From contig JACPAB010000001.1 in assembly GCA_016181045.1 (NCBI GenBank), positions 1 through 45,704 on the forward strand: DNA of 45,704 bases, given 5' to 3'. A model generated the notes under the pieces. It made no database searches and was not told the origin of the DNA. It worked only from the letters and a program-made list of their open reading frames with translations. This document shows, one piece after another, positions 8,750 to 15,295 of the stretch (position 1 is the first letter of the stretch; the number at the start of each line of letters is the position of its first letter). This stretch comes from Candidatus Yanofskyibacteriota bacterium. GTDB lineage: Bacteria; Patescibacteriota; Minisyncoccia; 2-02-FULL-40-12; GWA2-44-9. Both the position numbers and the translations under genes were made by a program.

Positions 8750-8816
8750 TTAGGATTTAGCCATTAGAACTTAGAATAATTTCTAATAACTACTGGCTAA
8801 TAACTAATGGCTAATT
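8750..8816 (+). repeat. Dispersed palindromic repeat, copy 2 (fills rpoB-rpoC gap)
   Basis: ATTTAGCCATTAGAACTTAGAA is followed by the inverted half ending AACTAATGGCTAATT. The element runs from the base after the rpoB stop to the base before the rpoC start, so it makes up the whole intercistronic spacer. Confidence 0.85.
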
Positions 8817-11800
8817 ATGGACTTATCATCGATAAAACTTAAGCTCGCGTCGCCGGAGGACATAATGTCCTGGTCTTACGGAGAGGTTACCAAGCCGGAA
8901 ACCATCAACTACCGAACGCAGAAGCCCGAGAGGGAAGGTCTTTTTTCCGAGGCCATTTTTGGTCCGACCAAGGACTGGGAGTGTTATTGCGGCAAATACA
9001 AAAGGATCCGGTATAAGGGCATCATCTGCGACAGGTGCGGTGTCGAAGTTACCCGCTCAATAGTCAGAAGAGAGAGAATGGGTCACATTAAGCTGGCCGC
9101 TCCGGTCGCTCATATTTGGTTCCTGCGGGGCGTGCCTTCGAAAATCGCCGCAATCCTGGGCGTTTCTCTCCCTGACCTGGAGAAGGTTATTTATTTCGCA
9201 AGCTATGTCGTAACCAAAGTGAACGAGGACTTGAAAGCCGAGGCCATGAAGAGGATCGAATCCGAGTTCAAATCGAAACTCAAGAACGCTAAGAACGAAG
9301 AGGGGCGGGAGAATTTGAAGGAACTTAAAGACAGGGAGAAGAACAGTTTAAAAAATCTCATAAAATACCAAATCATATCCGAACTGGACTTCAGGGATCT
9401 CTCTTTGAAATATGGAGAAGTGTTCGAGGCCAGGATCGGCGCCGAAGGCGTCAGACATTTGCTGGAAGAAATGAATCTCGAGGATCTTATCCAAGAACTC
9501 GAAGGAGATCTAAGTAACGAGGTAAATCCTCTGGAACAGAGAAAGGTTGCCCGCCGGCTCAAGTTTGCTAAGGGTATGCTCAAGGCCGGTATCCGGCCGG
9601 AATGGGCCATTATGACCACTTTGCCGGTAATTCCTCCGGCGTTGCGGCCGATGGTTCCGCTTGACGGCGGCAGATATGCCACCTCGGATCTCAACGATTT
9701 ATACAGACGGGTCATAAACAGAAACAACCGTCTGAAACATTTGCTTGAATTGAAAGCCCCGGAAGTCATCACCAAGAATGAAAAGAGAATGCTTCAGGAA
9801 GCGGTTGACGCCTTGATAGACAATTCCATGAGAAGGGGGCAGGTTACGACCGCCGCATCGACCGGCCAAAAGAGGGCTTTGAAGTCATTGGCCGATATGC
9901 TCAAGGGCAAGCAGGGCAGATTCAGGCAGAACTTGCTCGGAAAGCGCGTGGACTATTCAGGCCGTTCGGTTATCGTCATCGGAGCGGAACTTGGCATTGC
10001 CGAGTGCGGACTGCCCAAACACATGGCTTTGGAACTGTTCAAACCGTTCGTTATTGGAATTCTTATAAAGAAAGAGCTTGCCCACAATATAAAATCGGCG
10101 ACCCGTTTGATAGAACAGGAAACCCCGGATGTCTGGGCCGCATTGGAAGAGGCGATGCACGAGAAGTTGGTATTGCTCAATCGTGCTCCGACTTTGCACC
10201 GTCTCTCCGTGCAGGCCTTCAAGCCGGTCCTTATCGAAGGTAAAGCCGTCAAGATCCCGGCCCTGCCGACTCACGCCTTTAACGCCGACTTTGACGGAGA
10301 CCAGATGGCCGTTCACTTGCCCCTGACCAATGAAGCCCAGACGGAAGCAAGAGAACTGATGCTGGCCAGCCACGGAATATTGAAGCCGGCAACCGGAGAA
10401 CCGGTTGCCACGCCAAGCCATGATATGTCGTTCGGCATTTATTATCTGACCAGCGTTCTGGAGGGAGCAAAAGGCCAGGGTAAAATATTTTCTTCCCGGT
10501 ATGAAGCGCTTTTATCTTTTGAGAACGATTTTACCGATCTAAGAGCCGTTATAAAAGTTCCCAATCCGGATTATAACCCGCCTTCGCCTGATGGCTTTGG
10601 CGAGGCAAAGCCGAAAATGATAGAGACGACTCCAGGCCGGATGATATTCAATAAAACCCTGCCTAAAGGGCATAAATATGTCAACAAAATTCTAACCAAG
10701 CCCGATTTGAAAATGATCGGTTCGGATATTTGGGATGAATATGGAGAAGAAACTACCGTCGAATTTTTAGACGCGATTAAAGATCTCGGTTTCCACTATG
10801 CGACTGTCTCGGGCATCTCCTGGGGATTGAATGACCTGAAGATCCCTCCCGAGAAGCCGCAGATAATTGCCGAGTCCGAAAAACTTATCGAAGAAAACGG
10901 GCAACTCTACGAAGACGGTCTCCTTACCGAATACGAGAGAAGGTCCAAGGCCATCGAGATCTGGAACGAGACCAAGTCCAAGCTTTCCGACTTGGTCAAG
11001 AAACAGGTTTCCGACCAGGACCCGGCGTTCCTTATCGTTGACTCCAAATCCAGAGGCAACTGGTCGGTGCTTGACCAGATGATGGGCATGAGAGGCATCT
11101 TCGTGAATCCGGCCGGAGAGTTCATTGAACTTCCCGTAAAAAATTCTTTGAAAGAAGGCCTTACCTCGCTTGAATACTTTATTTCAACCCATGGCGCCCG
11201 AAAAGGTCTGGTGGACACCGCCTTAAAGACGGCAACCGCCGGATACCTGACCAGGCGTTTGGTTGATGTTGCCCAAGATGTCGTCATCACCGAAGACGAC
11301 TGCAAAGACAAGGAGGGCTACACGCTTTATGCCGAGGACTCCAAGTTCAGCGGCGAGTCATTGGGCAGGAGAGTGAAGGGCCGCGTAGTGATGGAAGATA
11401 TTGTTGATGCCAACGGGGAAGTTGTGGTTAAGAAAAGCAAGATAGTCGACAAGGAAGCATCAAAGAAAATAGAGGACCTTAAGCTCGCCAAGATAAGGAT
11501 CCGGTCCCCGATAAAGTGCAAATCACCCAACGGCATCTGCCGCCTTTGCTACGGATACGATTTGTCAAAAAATAAGATGGTCGACATCGGCGAAGCCGTG
11601 GGTATCGTGACCGCGCAGGCCATCGGAGAACCGGGAACCCAGCTGACGATGAGGACATTCCACACCGGCGGCGTTGCCGGCGGCGCGGACATTACAATGG
11701 GATTGCCTCGGGTCGAAGAGATATTTGAAGTTCGACCGCCCACATTTAAAGCCCTAATTGCTGACGTGAACGGCAAAGTATTATCCGTCCAAGATACAGG

Positions 11801-12431
11801 CAAGAATAAAATAATCACGGTTGAAGTCATCGATACCCATTCGACAAGCTCAGGGCAAGCTGGCGAGAAAAGAGAATATTCTGTTGCTCCTAATCTTGCA
11901 ATAGCCGTTGCTTCAGGCGACCTTATATCACAGGGCCAGCAACTTAGCGAAGGCCATGTGGACTTGAAAGAACTTTTTGCCACCACTGACAACAACATAG
12001 ATACTGTTGCCAGATATATCGTAAGAGAAGTTCAGAGCATTTACTTTCCGACGGGAGACAGCATCAACGACAAACACGTCGAGCTAATCACCCGACAGAT
12101 GTTTTCGAGAGTCAAAGTGGCCGATCCCGGCGATACCGACCTTCTTTCCGGCGACGTTGTTGAAAAAAAGCGGCTCTGGCAGGAGAACGAAATAGTAAAA
12201 GGTGAGAAAAAGGCCGAGGCGACATATGAGCAGCTCATTTTGGGTATATCCAAAGTGGCCCTTACCACCGACAGCTTCCTCTCGGCCGCTTCTTTCCAGG
12301 AAACCGCCAGAATTCTTATCGAGAGCGCGATAGTAGGCAAAGAGGATTACCTCCGCGGCCTCAAGGAGAATGTCATCATTGGCCGGCTGATACCTGCCGG
12401 AACGGGGTTTCAGGAAAAGATAGGAGAGTAG
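8817..12431 (+). CDS. rpoC: DNA-directed RNA polymerase subunit beta'
   Basis: This is the 1204-residue beta' subunit. The N-terminal zinc site CYCGKYKRIRYKGIICDRCG, the clamp/rudder region GKRVDYSGRSVIV, the catalytic NADFDGDQMAVH, the second zinc site around CKSPNGICRLCYG, and GEPGTQLTMRTFHTGGVA (trigger loop) are all present. Two spots look inserted: HSTSSGQAGEK near residue 1015, carried by a TTCGACAAGCTCAGGGCAAG word repeated in many bacterial genomes, and NPPSPDGFGEAKP near residue 592, carried by a GCCTTCGCC...GGCGAGGC palindrome. Both keep the frame. Confidence 0.97.
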   Translation: MDLSSIKLKLASPEDIMSWSYGEVTKPETINYRTQKPEREGLFSEAIFGPTKDWECYCGKYKRIRYKGIICDRCGVEVTRSIVRRERMGHIKLAAPVAHIWFLRGVPSKIAAILGVSLPDLEKVIYFASYVVTKVNEDLKAEAMKRIESEFKSKLKNAKNEEGRENLKELKDREKNSLKNLIKYQIISELDFRDLSLKYGEVFEARIGAEGVRHLLEEMNLEDLIQELEGDLSNEVNPLEQRKVARRLKFAKGMLKAGIRPEWAIMTTLPVIPPALRPMVPLDGGRYATSDLNDLYRRVINRNNRLKHLLELKAPEVITKNEKRMLQEAVDALIDNSMRRGQVTTAASTGQKRALKSLADMLKGKQGRFRQNLLGKRVDYSGRSVIVIGAELGIAECGLPKHMALELFKPFVIGILIKKELAHNIKSATRLIEQETPDVWAALEEAMHEKLVLLNRAPTLHRLSVQAFKPVLIEGKAVKIPALPTHAFNADFDGDQMAVHLPLTNEAQTEARELMLASHGILKPATGEPVATPSHDMSFGIYYLTSVLEGAKGQGKIFSSRYEALLSFENDFTDLRAVIKVPNPDYNPPSPDGFGEAKPKMIETTPGRMIFNKTLPKGHKYVNKILTKPDLKMIGSDIWDEYGEETTVEFLDAIKDLGFHYATVSGISWGLNDLKIPPEKPQIIAESEKLIEENGQLYEDGLLTEYERRSKAIEIWNETKSKLSDLVKKQVSDQDPAFLIVDSKSRGNWSVLDQMMGMRGIFVNPAGEFIELPVKNSLKEGLTSLEYFISTHGARKGLVDTALKTATAGYLTRRLVDVAQDVVITEDDCKDKEGYTLYAEDSKFSGESLGRRVKGRVVMEDIVDANGEVVVKKSKIVDKEASKKIEDLKLAKIRIRSPIKCKSPNGICRLCYGYDLSKNKMVDIGEAVGIVTAQAIGEPGTQLTMRTFHTGGVAGGADITMGLPRVEEIFEVRPPTFKALIADVNGKVLSVQDTGKNKIITVEVIDTHSTSSGQAGEKREYSVAPNLAIAVASGDLISQGQQLSEGHVDLKELFATTDNNIDTVARYIVREVQSIYFPTGDSINDKHVELITRQMFSRVKVADPGDTDLLSGDVVEKKRLWQENEIVKGEKKAEATYEQLILGISKVALTTDSFLSAASFQETARILIESAIVGKEDYLRGLKENVIIGRLIPAGTGFQEKIGE
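10580..10606 (+). repeat. Possible in-frame palindrome in rpoC
   Basis: GCCTTCGCC and GGCGAGGC form an imperfect inverted repeat encoding PSPDGFGEA, a Gly/Pro-rich patch in a region of beta' that is not expected to be conserved. Confidence 0.4.
11836..11866 (+). repeat. In-frame TTCGACAAGCTCAGG-type repeat in rpoC
   Basis: ATTCGACAAGCTCAGGGCAA encodes STSSGQ. From general knowledge, this word (peptides STSSGQA, or PELVE on the other strand) recurs as a small dispersed repeat in CPR and other bacterial genomes. I see only one copy in this window. Confidence 0.5.
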
Positions 12432-12473
12432 GTGCTTGTATTTGTAATCTGATTTGATAAATTTGGATTACCT

Positions 12474-12541
12474 GGGCCCGGTCCGGTGACAAGCTTAGTC
12501 TTGACAGCTGAGTCTTCGGGGTTCAACTCCCCGCGGGTCCA
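12474..12541 (+). other. tRNA-like fold, probably not a functional tRNA
   Basis: GGGCCCG pairs with CGGGTCC as an acceptor-like stem, extending outward to 10 bp (CCTGGGCCCG/CGGGTCCAGG). A perfect T-arm follows the tRNA pattern: CGGGG-TTCAACT-CCCCG. The middle is only 36 nt and I could not fit a D-arm and a 7-nt anticodon loop. It may be a degenerate tRNA, a tRNA-derived insertion site, or a rho-independent structure after rpoC. It stands at the left edge of the DGR segment. Confidence 0.35.
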
Positions 12542-12561
12542 GGATAAAGAAATATCAACAC

Positions 12562-12590
12562 TTGACTTGTTTGTTCTGTTCTGATAGCAT
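12562..12590 (+). promoter_or_regulatory. Promoter of short RNA unit
   Basis: TTGACT (12562-12567) and TAGCAT (12585-12590) are separated by 17 bp. Transcription would start near 12597. Confidence 0.6.
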
Positions 12591-12596
12591 TAAAGT

Positions 12597-12672
12597 ACTG
12601 TCAAGGCTGAGCTTTAAGTCACCAGACTAGACTCGCAAAGAGTCAGCAAAAACCGCCATTTTGGCGGTTTTT
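12597..12672 (+). ncRNA. Short RNA upstream of the DGR target gene
   Basis: A unit of about 75 nt is bounded by a promoter and a strong terminator. It contains GACTC-GCAAA-GAGTC as a hairpin and no ORF. A second promoter for the DGR target gene begins 7 bp after its terminator. The role is unknown; it could be a small regulator of the DGR or an unrelated sRNA. Confidence 0.5.
12648..12672 (+). terminator. Intrinsic terminator of short RNA
   Basis: AAAAACCGCC-ATTTT-GGCGGTTTTT is a strong GC stem with A/T flanks, so it can work in both directions. Confidence 0.85.
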
Positions 12673-12678
12673 GTGTGG

Positions 12679-12707
12679 TTGACTTTTTGTGTGAAAAGGC
12701 GTATAAT
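12679..12707 (+). promoter_or_regulatory. Promoter of DGR target gene
   Basis: TTGACT (12679-12684) and a perfect TATAAT (12702-12707) are 17 bp apart. The start is expected near 12714, giving an 80-nt leader, which is long for this window. Confidence 0.85.
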
Positions 12708-12713
12708 TAAAAA

Positions 12714-12793
12714 ATAGTGGTATTACCACCAGCACCTTAACTGCCGCGTAGTGCGGCCAAAACTCTCCTGCGTAGTGCGGGAAGGAGTGTGTT
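12714..12793 (+). promoter_or_regulatory. Structured leader with Shine-Dalgarno-masking hairpin
   Basis: The leader forms three hairpins: GTGGT-ATT-ACCAC, GCCGC-GTAGT-GCGGC, and CTCCTGC-GTAGT-GCGGGAAGGAG. The last two share the word GCGTAGTGCGG. The third pairs CTCCT with AGGAG, the Shine-Dalgarno of the target gene (AAGGAG, 9 nt before ATG), so translation may be controlled by opening this stem. Confidence 0.55.
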
Positions 12794-13396
12794 ATGTCAG
12801 ATTTCGATCTCACCTACACCCAGACCGGCGATCTCGGCAACAAAATCGGCGGACAGGAAGGTGCCAAAGGCATTCTCTCCGGTGAGCTCGTTGTGGTGAA
12901 GAGAAGCGAGGCCAACCGCCGCTGGATCAAGATTGACGAGAACACCATCGCGGTGGACCTTGAGTCCAGCCCCGGCCTGCCCTTCGCCGGCGCCCAGGTC
13001 GAGAAGCATATCGGTGTTGGCGGCGCGATCTTCCAGAAGCAGGCCGACGGTCTGTATCGAAACGGCCGCAAGGTGGGTCTCCACCTCTCCGGGCGTCAGA
13101 AGGGCGGCAAGGTCGTGAAGGGCTATGAGCTCCGCGACGAGCTCACCGGCAAGCCGGTGCTCAACGCGAATGAGCTCGACGCCCTCTACGACAACCCCCA
13201 TCTCCTCCCCGAGGAATGGAAGCGGGACGAGAACGGCAACATCCGCTTCATCTTCTTCTGGGGGACGATCTACCGCAACTCGGACGGCGGCCTGTACGTC
13301 CGGTACATCTACTTCGACGGCGGGTCGTGGGACCGGGTCTTCAGCTGGCTCGACCGCGGCTGGCGTGGCAACGACCCGGCGGCGCTCGCAAGTTAA
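12794..13396 (+). CDS. DGR target protein with C-terminal variable region
   Basis: This 200-residue protein is noticeably GC-richer than its neighbours. The N-terminal 140 residues match no family I recognise and have no signal peptide. The C-terminal about 45 residues (YRNSDGGLYVRYIYFDGG... to PAALAS) are Tyr/Trp/Gly-rich and have the layout of the C-type-lectin-like ligand-binding domains diversified by DGRs in CPR. The last 121 bp of the gene form the variable repeat. Residues matching template AAC/AAT codons have changed (for example template N-N to R-G or V-F). It has a strong promoter and a good Shine-Dalgarno. The partner bound by the domain is unknown. Confidence 0.9.
   Translation: MSDFDLTYTQTGDLGNKIGGQEGAKGILSGELVVVKRSEANRRWIKIDENTIAVDLESSPGLPFAGAQVEKHIGVGGAIFQKQADGLYRNGRKVGLHLSGRQKGGKVVKGYELRDELTGKPVLNANELDALYDNPHLLPEEWKRDENGNIRFIFFWGTIYRNSDGGLYVRYIYFDGGSWDRVFSWLDRGWRGNDPAALAS
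13272..13392 (+). repeat. DGR variable repeat (VR)
   Basis: This copy aligns without gaps to the template at 13765-13885 (offset 493). All 15 mismatches from 13272 to 13380 fall where the template has A, and become G, T or C. The 3' end holds the likely initiation-of-homing site, with one non-A difference (GGCGCTCGC here, GGCGGTCGC in the template), as expected for IMH versus IMH*. Confidence 0.97.
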
Positions 13397-13417
13397 GTCC
13401 TTGGGACTTGGCTTCTT

Positions 13418-13431
13418 GGTCAGCGTTGACC
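13418..13431 (+). other. Hairpin downstream of VR
   Basis: GGTCA-GCGT-TGACC is a 5-bp stem with a 4-nt loop, 26 bp after the VR. DGRs such as that of phage BPP-1 need a hairpin or cruciform just downstream of the VR for efficient retrohoming, so this is a candidate for that element. The stem is shorter than the BPP-1 one. Confidence 0.5.
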
Positions 13432-13499
13432 TTGGATCCTTGGCCCTTGGAGCGGCGAATAAAATCGCTGCAACGCTTTGGAGATATGCGTCAACTCCA

Positions 13500-13526
13500 G
13501 GCCCGTGCAGAAATGCCGGGCCTTTT
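13500..13526 (+). terminator. Terminator after DGR target gene
   Basis: GGCCCG and CGGGCC, with an inner TGCA/TGC pairing, are followed by TTTT. It separates the target gene from the template RNA unit. Confidence 0.8.
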
Positions 13527-13532
13527 AAATTC

Positions 13533-13541
13533 TGATATAAT
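13533..13541 (+). promoter_or_regulatory. Extended -10 promoter of the template RNA
   Basis: TGATATAAT is a perfect extended -10 element. It lies right after the target-gene terminator and would start a transcript near 13548 that reads through the template repeat. Confidence 0.65.
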
Positions 13542-13547
13542 GATCTT

Positions 13548-13923
13548 GGAACTAGGTGAATATGCGGGAGATCAAGGTTTCCCGCTACCGAAACCAGTAT
13601 CCATATAACCCAGAGTATCTCTGACTATGGTTTGAGGTAGTGTGGTATATGCGAACTCAAAAACAAAAGAAACTTGGTATAGGGCGTTAAGGTATTACGA
13701 TACCAAATGCGATACAGCTCTGAGAGTATTCAATGGGCAGTGGTATGGAAGACGCTCTATACACACCGCAACTCGAACGGCAACCTGTACGTCCGGTACA
13801 TCTACTTCAACGGCGGGTCGTGGAACCGGAACTACAACTGGCTCGACAACGACTGGAATGGCAACAACCCGGCGGCGGTCGCAAATCTCTTACGTTCTCT
13901 CCCTACTTATCGGGAGAGTTTTG
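13548..13923 (+). ncRNA. DGR template RNA (contains TR)
   Basis: The unit runs from an extended -10 promoter to a terminator (CTCTCCC-N8-GGGAGAG, TTTTG at 13897-13922), about 370 nt, with the template repeat near its 3' end. GCGGGA...TCCCGC forms an upstream hairpin. ORFs called across it (13642-13986, 13707-13973, 13733-13930) merely read through the repeat in other frames. The RNA serves as the copy template for the reverse transcriptase. Confidence 0.75.
13765..13885 (+). repeat. DGR template repeat (TR)
   Basis: The TR is rich in AAC/AAT codons in the VR frame (NSNGNLYVRYIYFNGG, NRNYNWLDNDWNGNN), the arrangement that lets adenine mutagenesis reach many residues while avoiding stops. The 3' end (GGCGGTCGCAAAT) is the presumed IMH*. 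It lies between the target gene and the reverse transcriptase. Confidence 0.97.
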
Positions 13924-14306
13924 TTTCTGAAGCTGACCGCTCCAGCCCCCGATCATTTTCCCTATCTCGTTAATCTTAGTCGATAGAGCTATATATTTCT
14001 TGCTGTCGAGCGACTTTGTCTCCCAAAGGATCATGAGGAGTATCCGCAGCACATCCAGTTTCCGAATAGCTACATTAACGTAGGGCAGTTTGTCGTGTCG
14101 AGGCAGAAAGCTTGCGGTTGCGACTGCTTCTATGATTTCGATAAAATAATTATCGATCCGCTGCCCAAGCGAGTGTTTGTGGGTTTTGGGTATGGTCTGA
14201 TAGTATTCATACCAAACCAAATAAGCGCTTTTGGTCTTTTGTAAAAGCGGAAGTGAAGGTTGGGGGGGGGGGGCGTAACTGGTGTATGAAAATCAGGTTT
14301 ACTCAT
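13903..14306 (-). CDS. avd: DGR accessory variability determinant (Avd), inverted, frame broken at C12 tract
   Basis: The minus-strand product YLVWYEYYQTIPKTHKHSLG, then a stretch around KLDVLRILLMILWETK and INEIGKMIGGWSGQLQKQ, matches the four-helix Avd/bAvd family that partners DGR reverse transcriptases. The annotated ORF starts at TTG 14220, too late to include the first helix. Upstream the same frame reads SLPLLQKTKSAYL. An ATG at 14306 (MSKPDFHTPVT) reads into a C12 tract (14262-14273 as G12 on the plus strand) in a different frame. One extra C, or two fewer, would join them. The gene runs opposite to target, TR and RT, and its 5' end overlaps that of the RT gene by about 20 bp. Confidence 0.75.
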
Positions 14307-15263
14307 AGTTACGAAAGCGTTATATCTTTGGAAAATCTCCTCGAAGCGTGGAAAGAGTTTATCATCGGGAAGAGGTCTCGTAAAGATGTCCAAGAATTCG
14401 AGTTAAATCTGATGGGCAACATCATAGATCTTCATGAAGACCTTACTGCGAAAACCTACTCACACTCCGCCTATGAACCTTTCAATATTTCTGACCCAAA
14501 ACCGCGCAGAATCCACAAATCATTGGTCCGGGACCGGTTGCTCCACCATGCCATTTATCGGCAACTTTATCCATTTTTCGATAAGACATTCATTGCCGAT
14601 TCGTATTCATGCCAGATTAATAAAGGGACACATAAGGCCTTGAATCAATTTCGAGAATTTGGGCATATCGCTTCCAAAAATCACACCAAAACCGTCTGGG
14701 TTCTGAAATGCGATATCCGAAAGTTCTTTGCCAGTATTGACCACGCGGTGCTTTTGGAAATTTTAAGAACGCATATCGATGACGACGACATCATTTGGCT
14801 GCTTGAGAGGATTGTCGGTAGTTTTAACAGCGGCAAACCGAGGACTGGCTTGCCGCTCGGTAATCTTACTTCGCAGCTATTGGTTAACATATACATGAAT
14901 GAGTTTGACCAATTTATGAAGCATCGGATGAAAATTAGATACTATATCCGTTACGCGGATGACTTTGTGGTCTTGTCTCAAGATAAAGCATGGCTCGAAG
15001 AGTTGTTGCCGAAAATTGCTGACTTTCTTTCGGAGCGGCTCAAACTGGACCCGCATCCTGACAAGATCTCAATCCGCACTCTTTCTTCGGGTATCGATTT
15101 TTTGGGCTGGGTTCATTTTCCGGACCATAGGGTTTTGAGGACTGTAACAAAAAGAAGAATGATGAAAAGAATTAAAGAAAACCCCAGACCAGAGGTGATG
15201 AATTCTTATCTTGGTTTACTGAAGCATGGGAATACACAAAAGTTAAGAAAAAGATTGATTTGA
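14286..15263 (+). CDS. DGR reverse transcriptase
   Basis: This RNA-directed DNA polymerase has about 325 residues from ATG 14286. RT blocks appear in order: KPRRIHKSLVRDRLLHHAIY, KCDIRKFFASIDH (catalytic Asp of motif A), GLPLGNLTSQLLVNIYMNEFD with the LGxxxSQ signature that distinguishes DGR enzymes, and IRYADDFVVLS with the YxDD catalytic pair. It has no maturase or endonuclease domain, as usual for DGRs. The ORF track starts at GTG 14253, which would read through the G12 tract (GGGG); ATG 14286 gives a family-like N-terminus. A separate promoter was not seen; it may depend on readthrough of the template RNA terminator. Confidence 0.95.
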   Translation: MKIRFTHSYESVISLENLLEAWKEFIIGKRSRKDVQEFELNLMGNIIDLHEDLTAKTYSHSAYEPFNISDPKPRRIHKSLVRDRLLHHAIYRQLYPFFDKTFIADSYSCQINKGTHKALNQFREFGHIASKNHTKTVWVLKCDIRKFFASIDHAVLLEILRTHIDDDDIIWLLERIVGSFNSGKPRTGLPLGNLTSQLLVNIYMNEFDQFMKHRMKIRYYIRYADDFVVLSQDKAWLEELLPKIADFLSERLKLDPHPDKISIRTLSSGIDFLGWVHFPDHRVLRTVTKRRMMKRIKENPRPEVMNSYLGLLKHGNTQKLRKRLI

Positions 15264-15295
15264 TTTAATTTGTAAAATTCCTATACTTAATAGAT

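Noticed and set aside
13642-13986. ORFs through the template repeat
   Set aside because: They are readings of a non-coding template RNA; the protein form of the repeat belongs to the target gene.
14253-14285. GTG start of the reverse transcriptase
   Set aside because: It would translate the G12 tract as GGGG; ATG 14286 gives a normal N-terminus.
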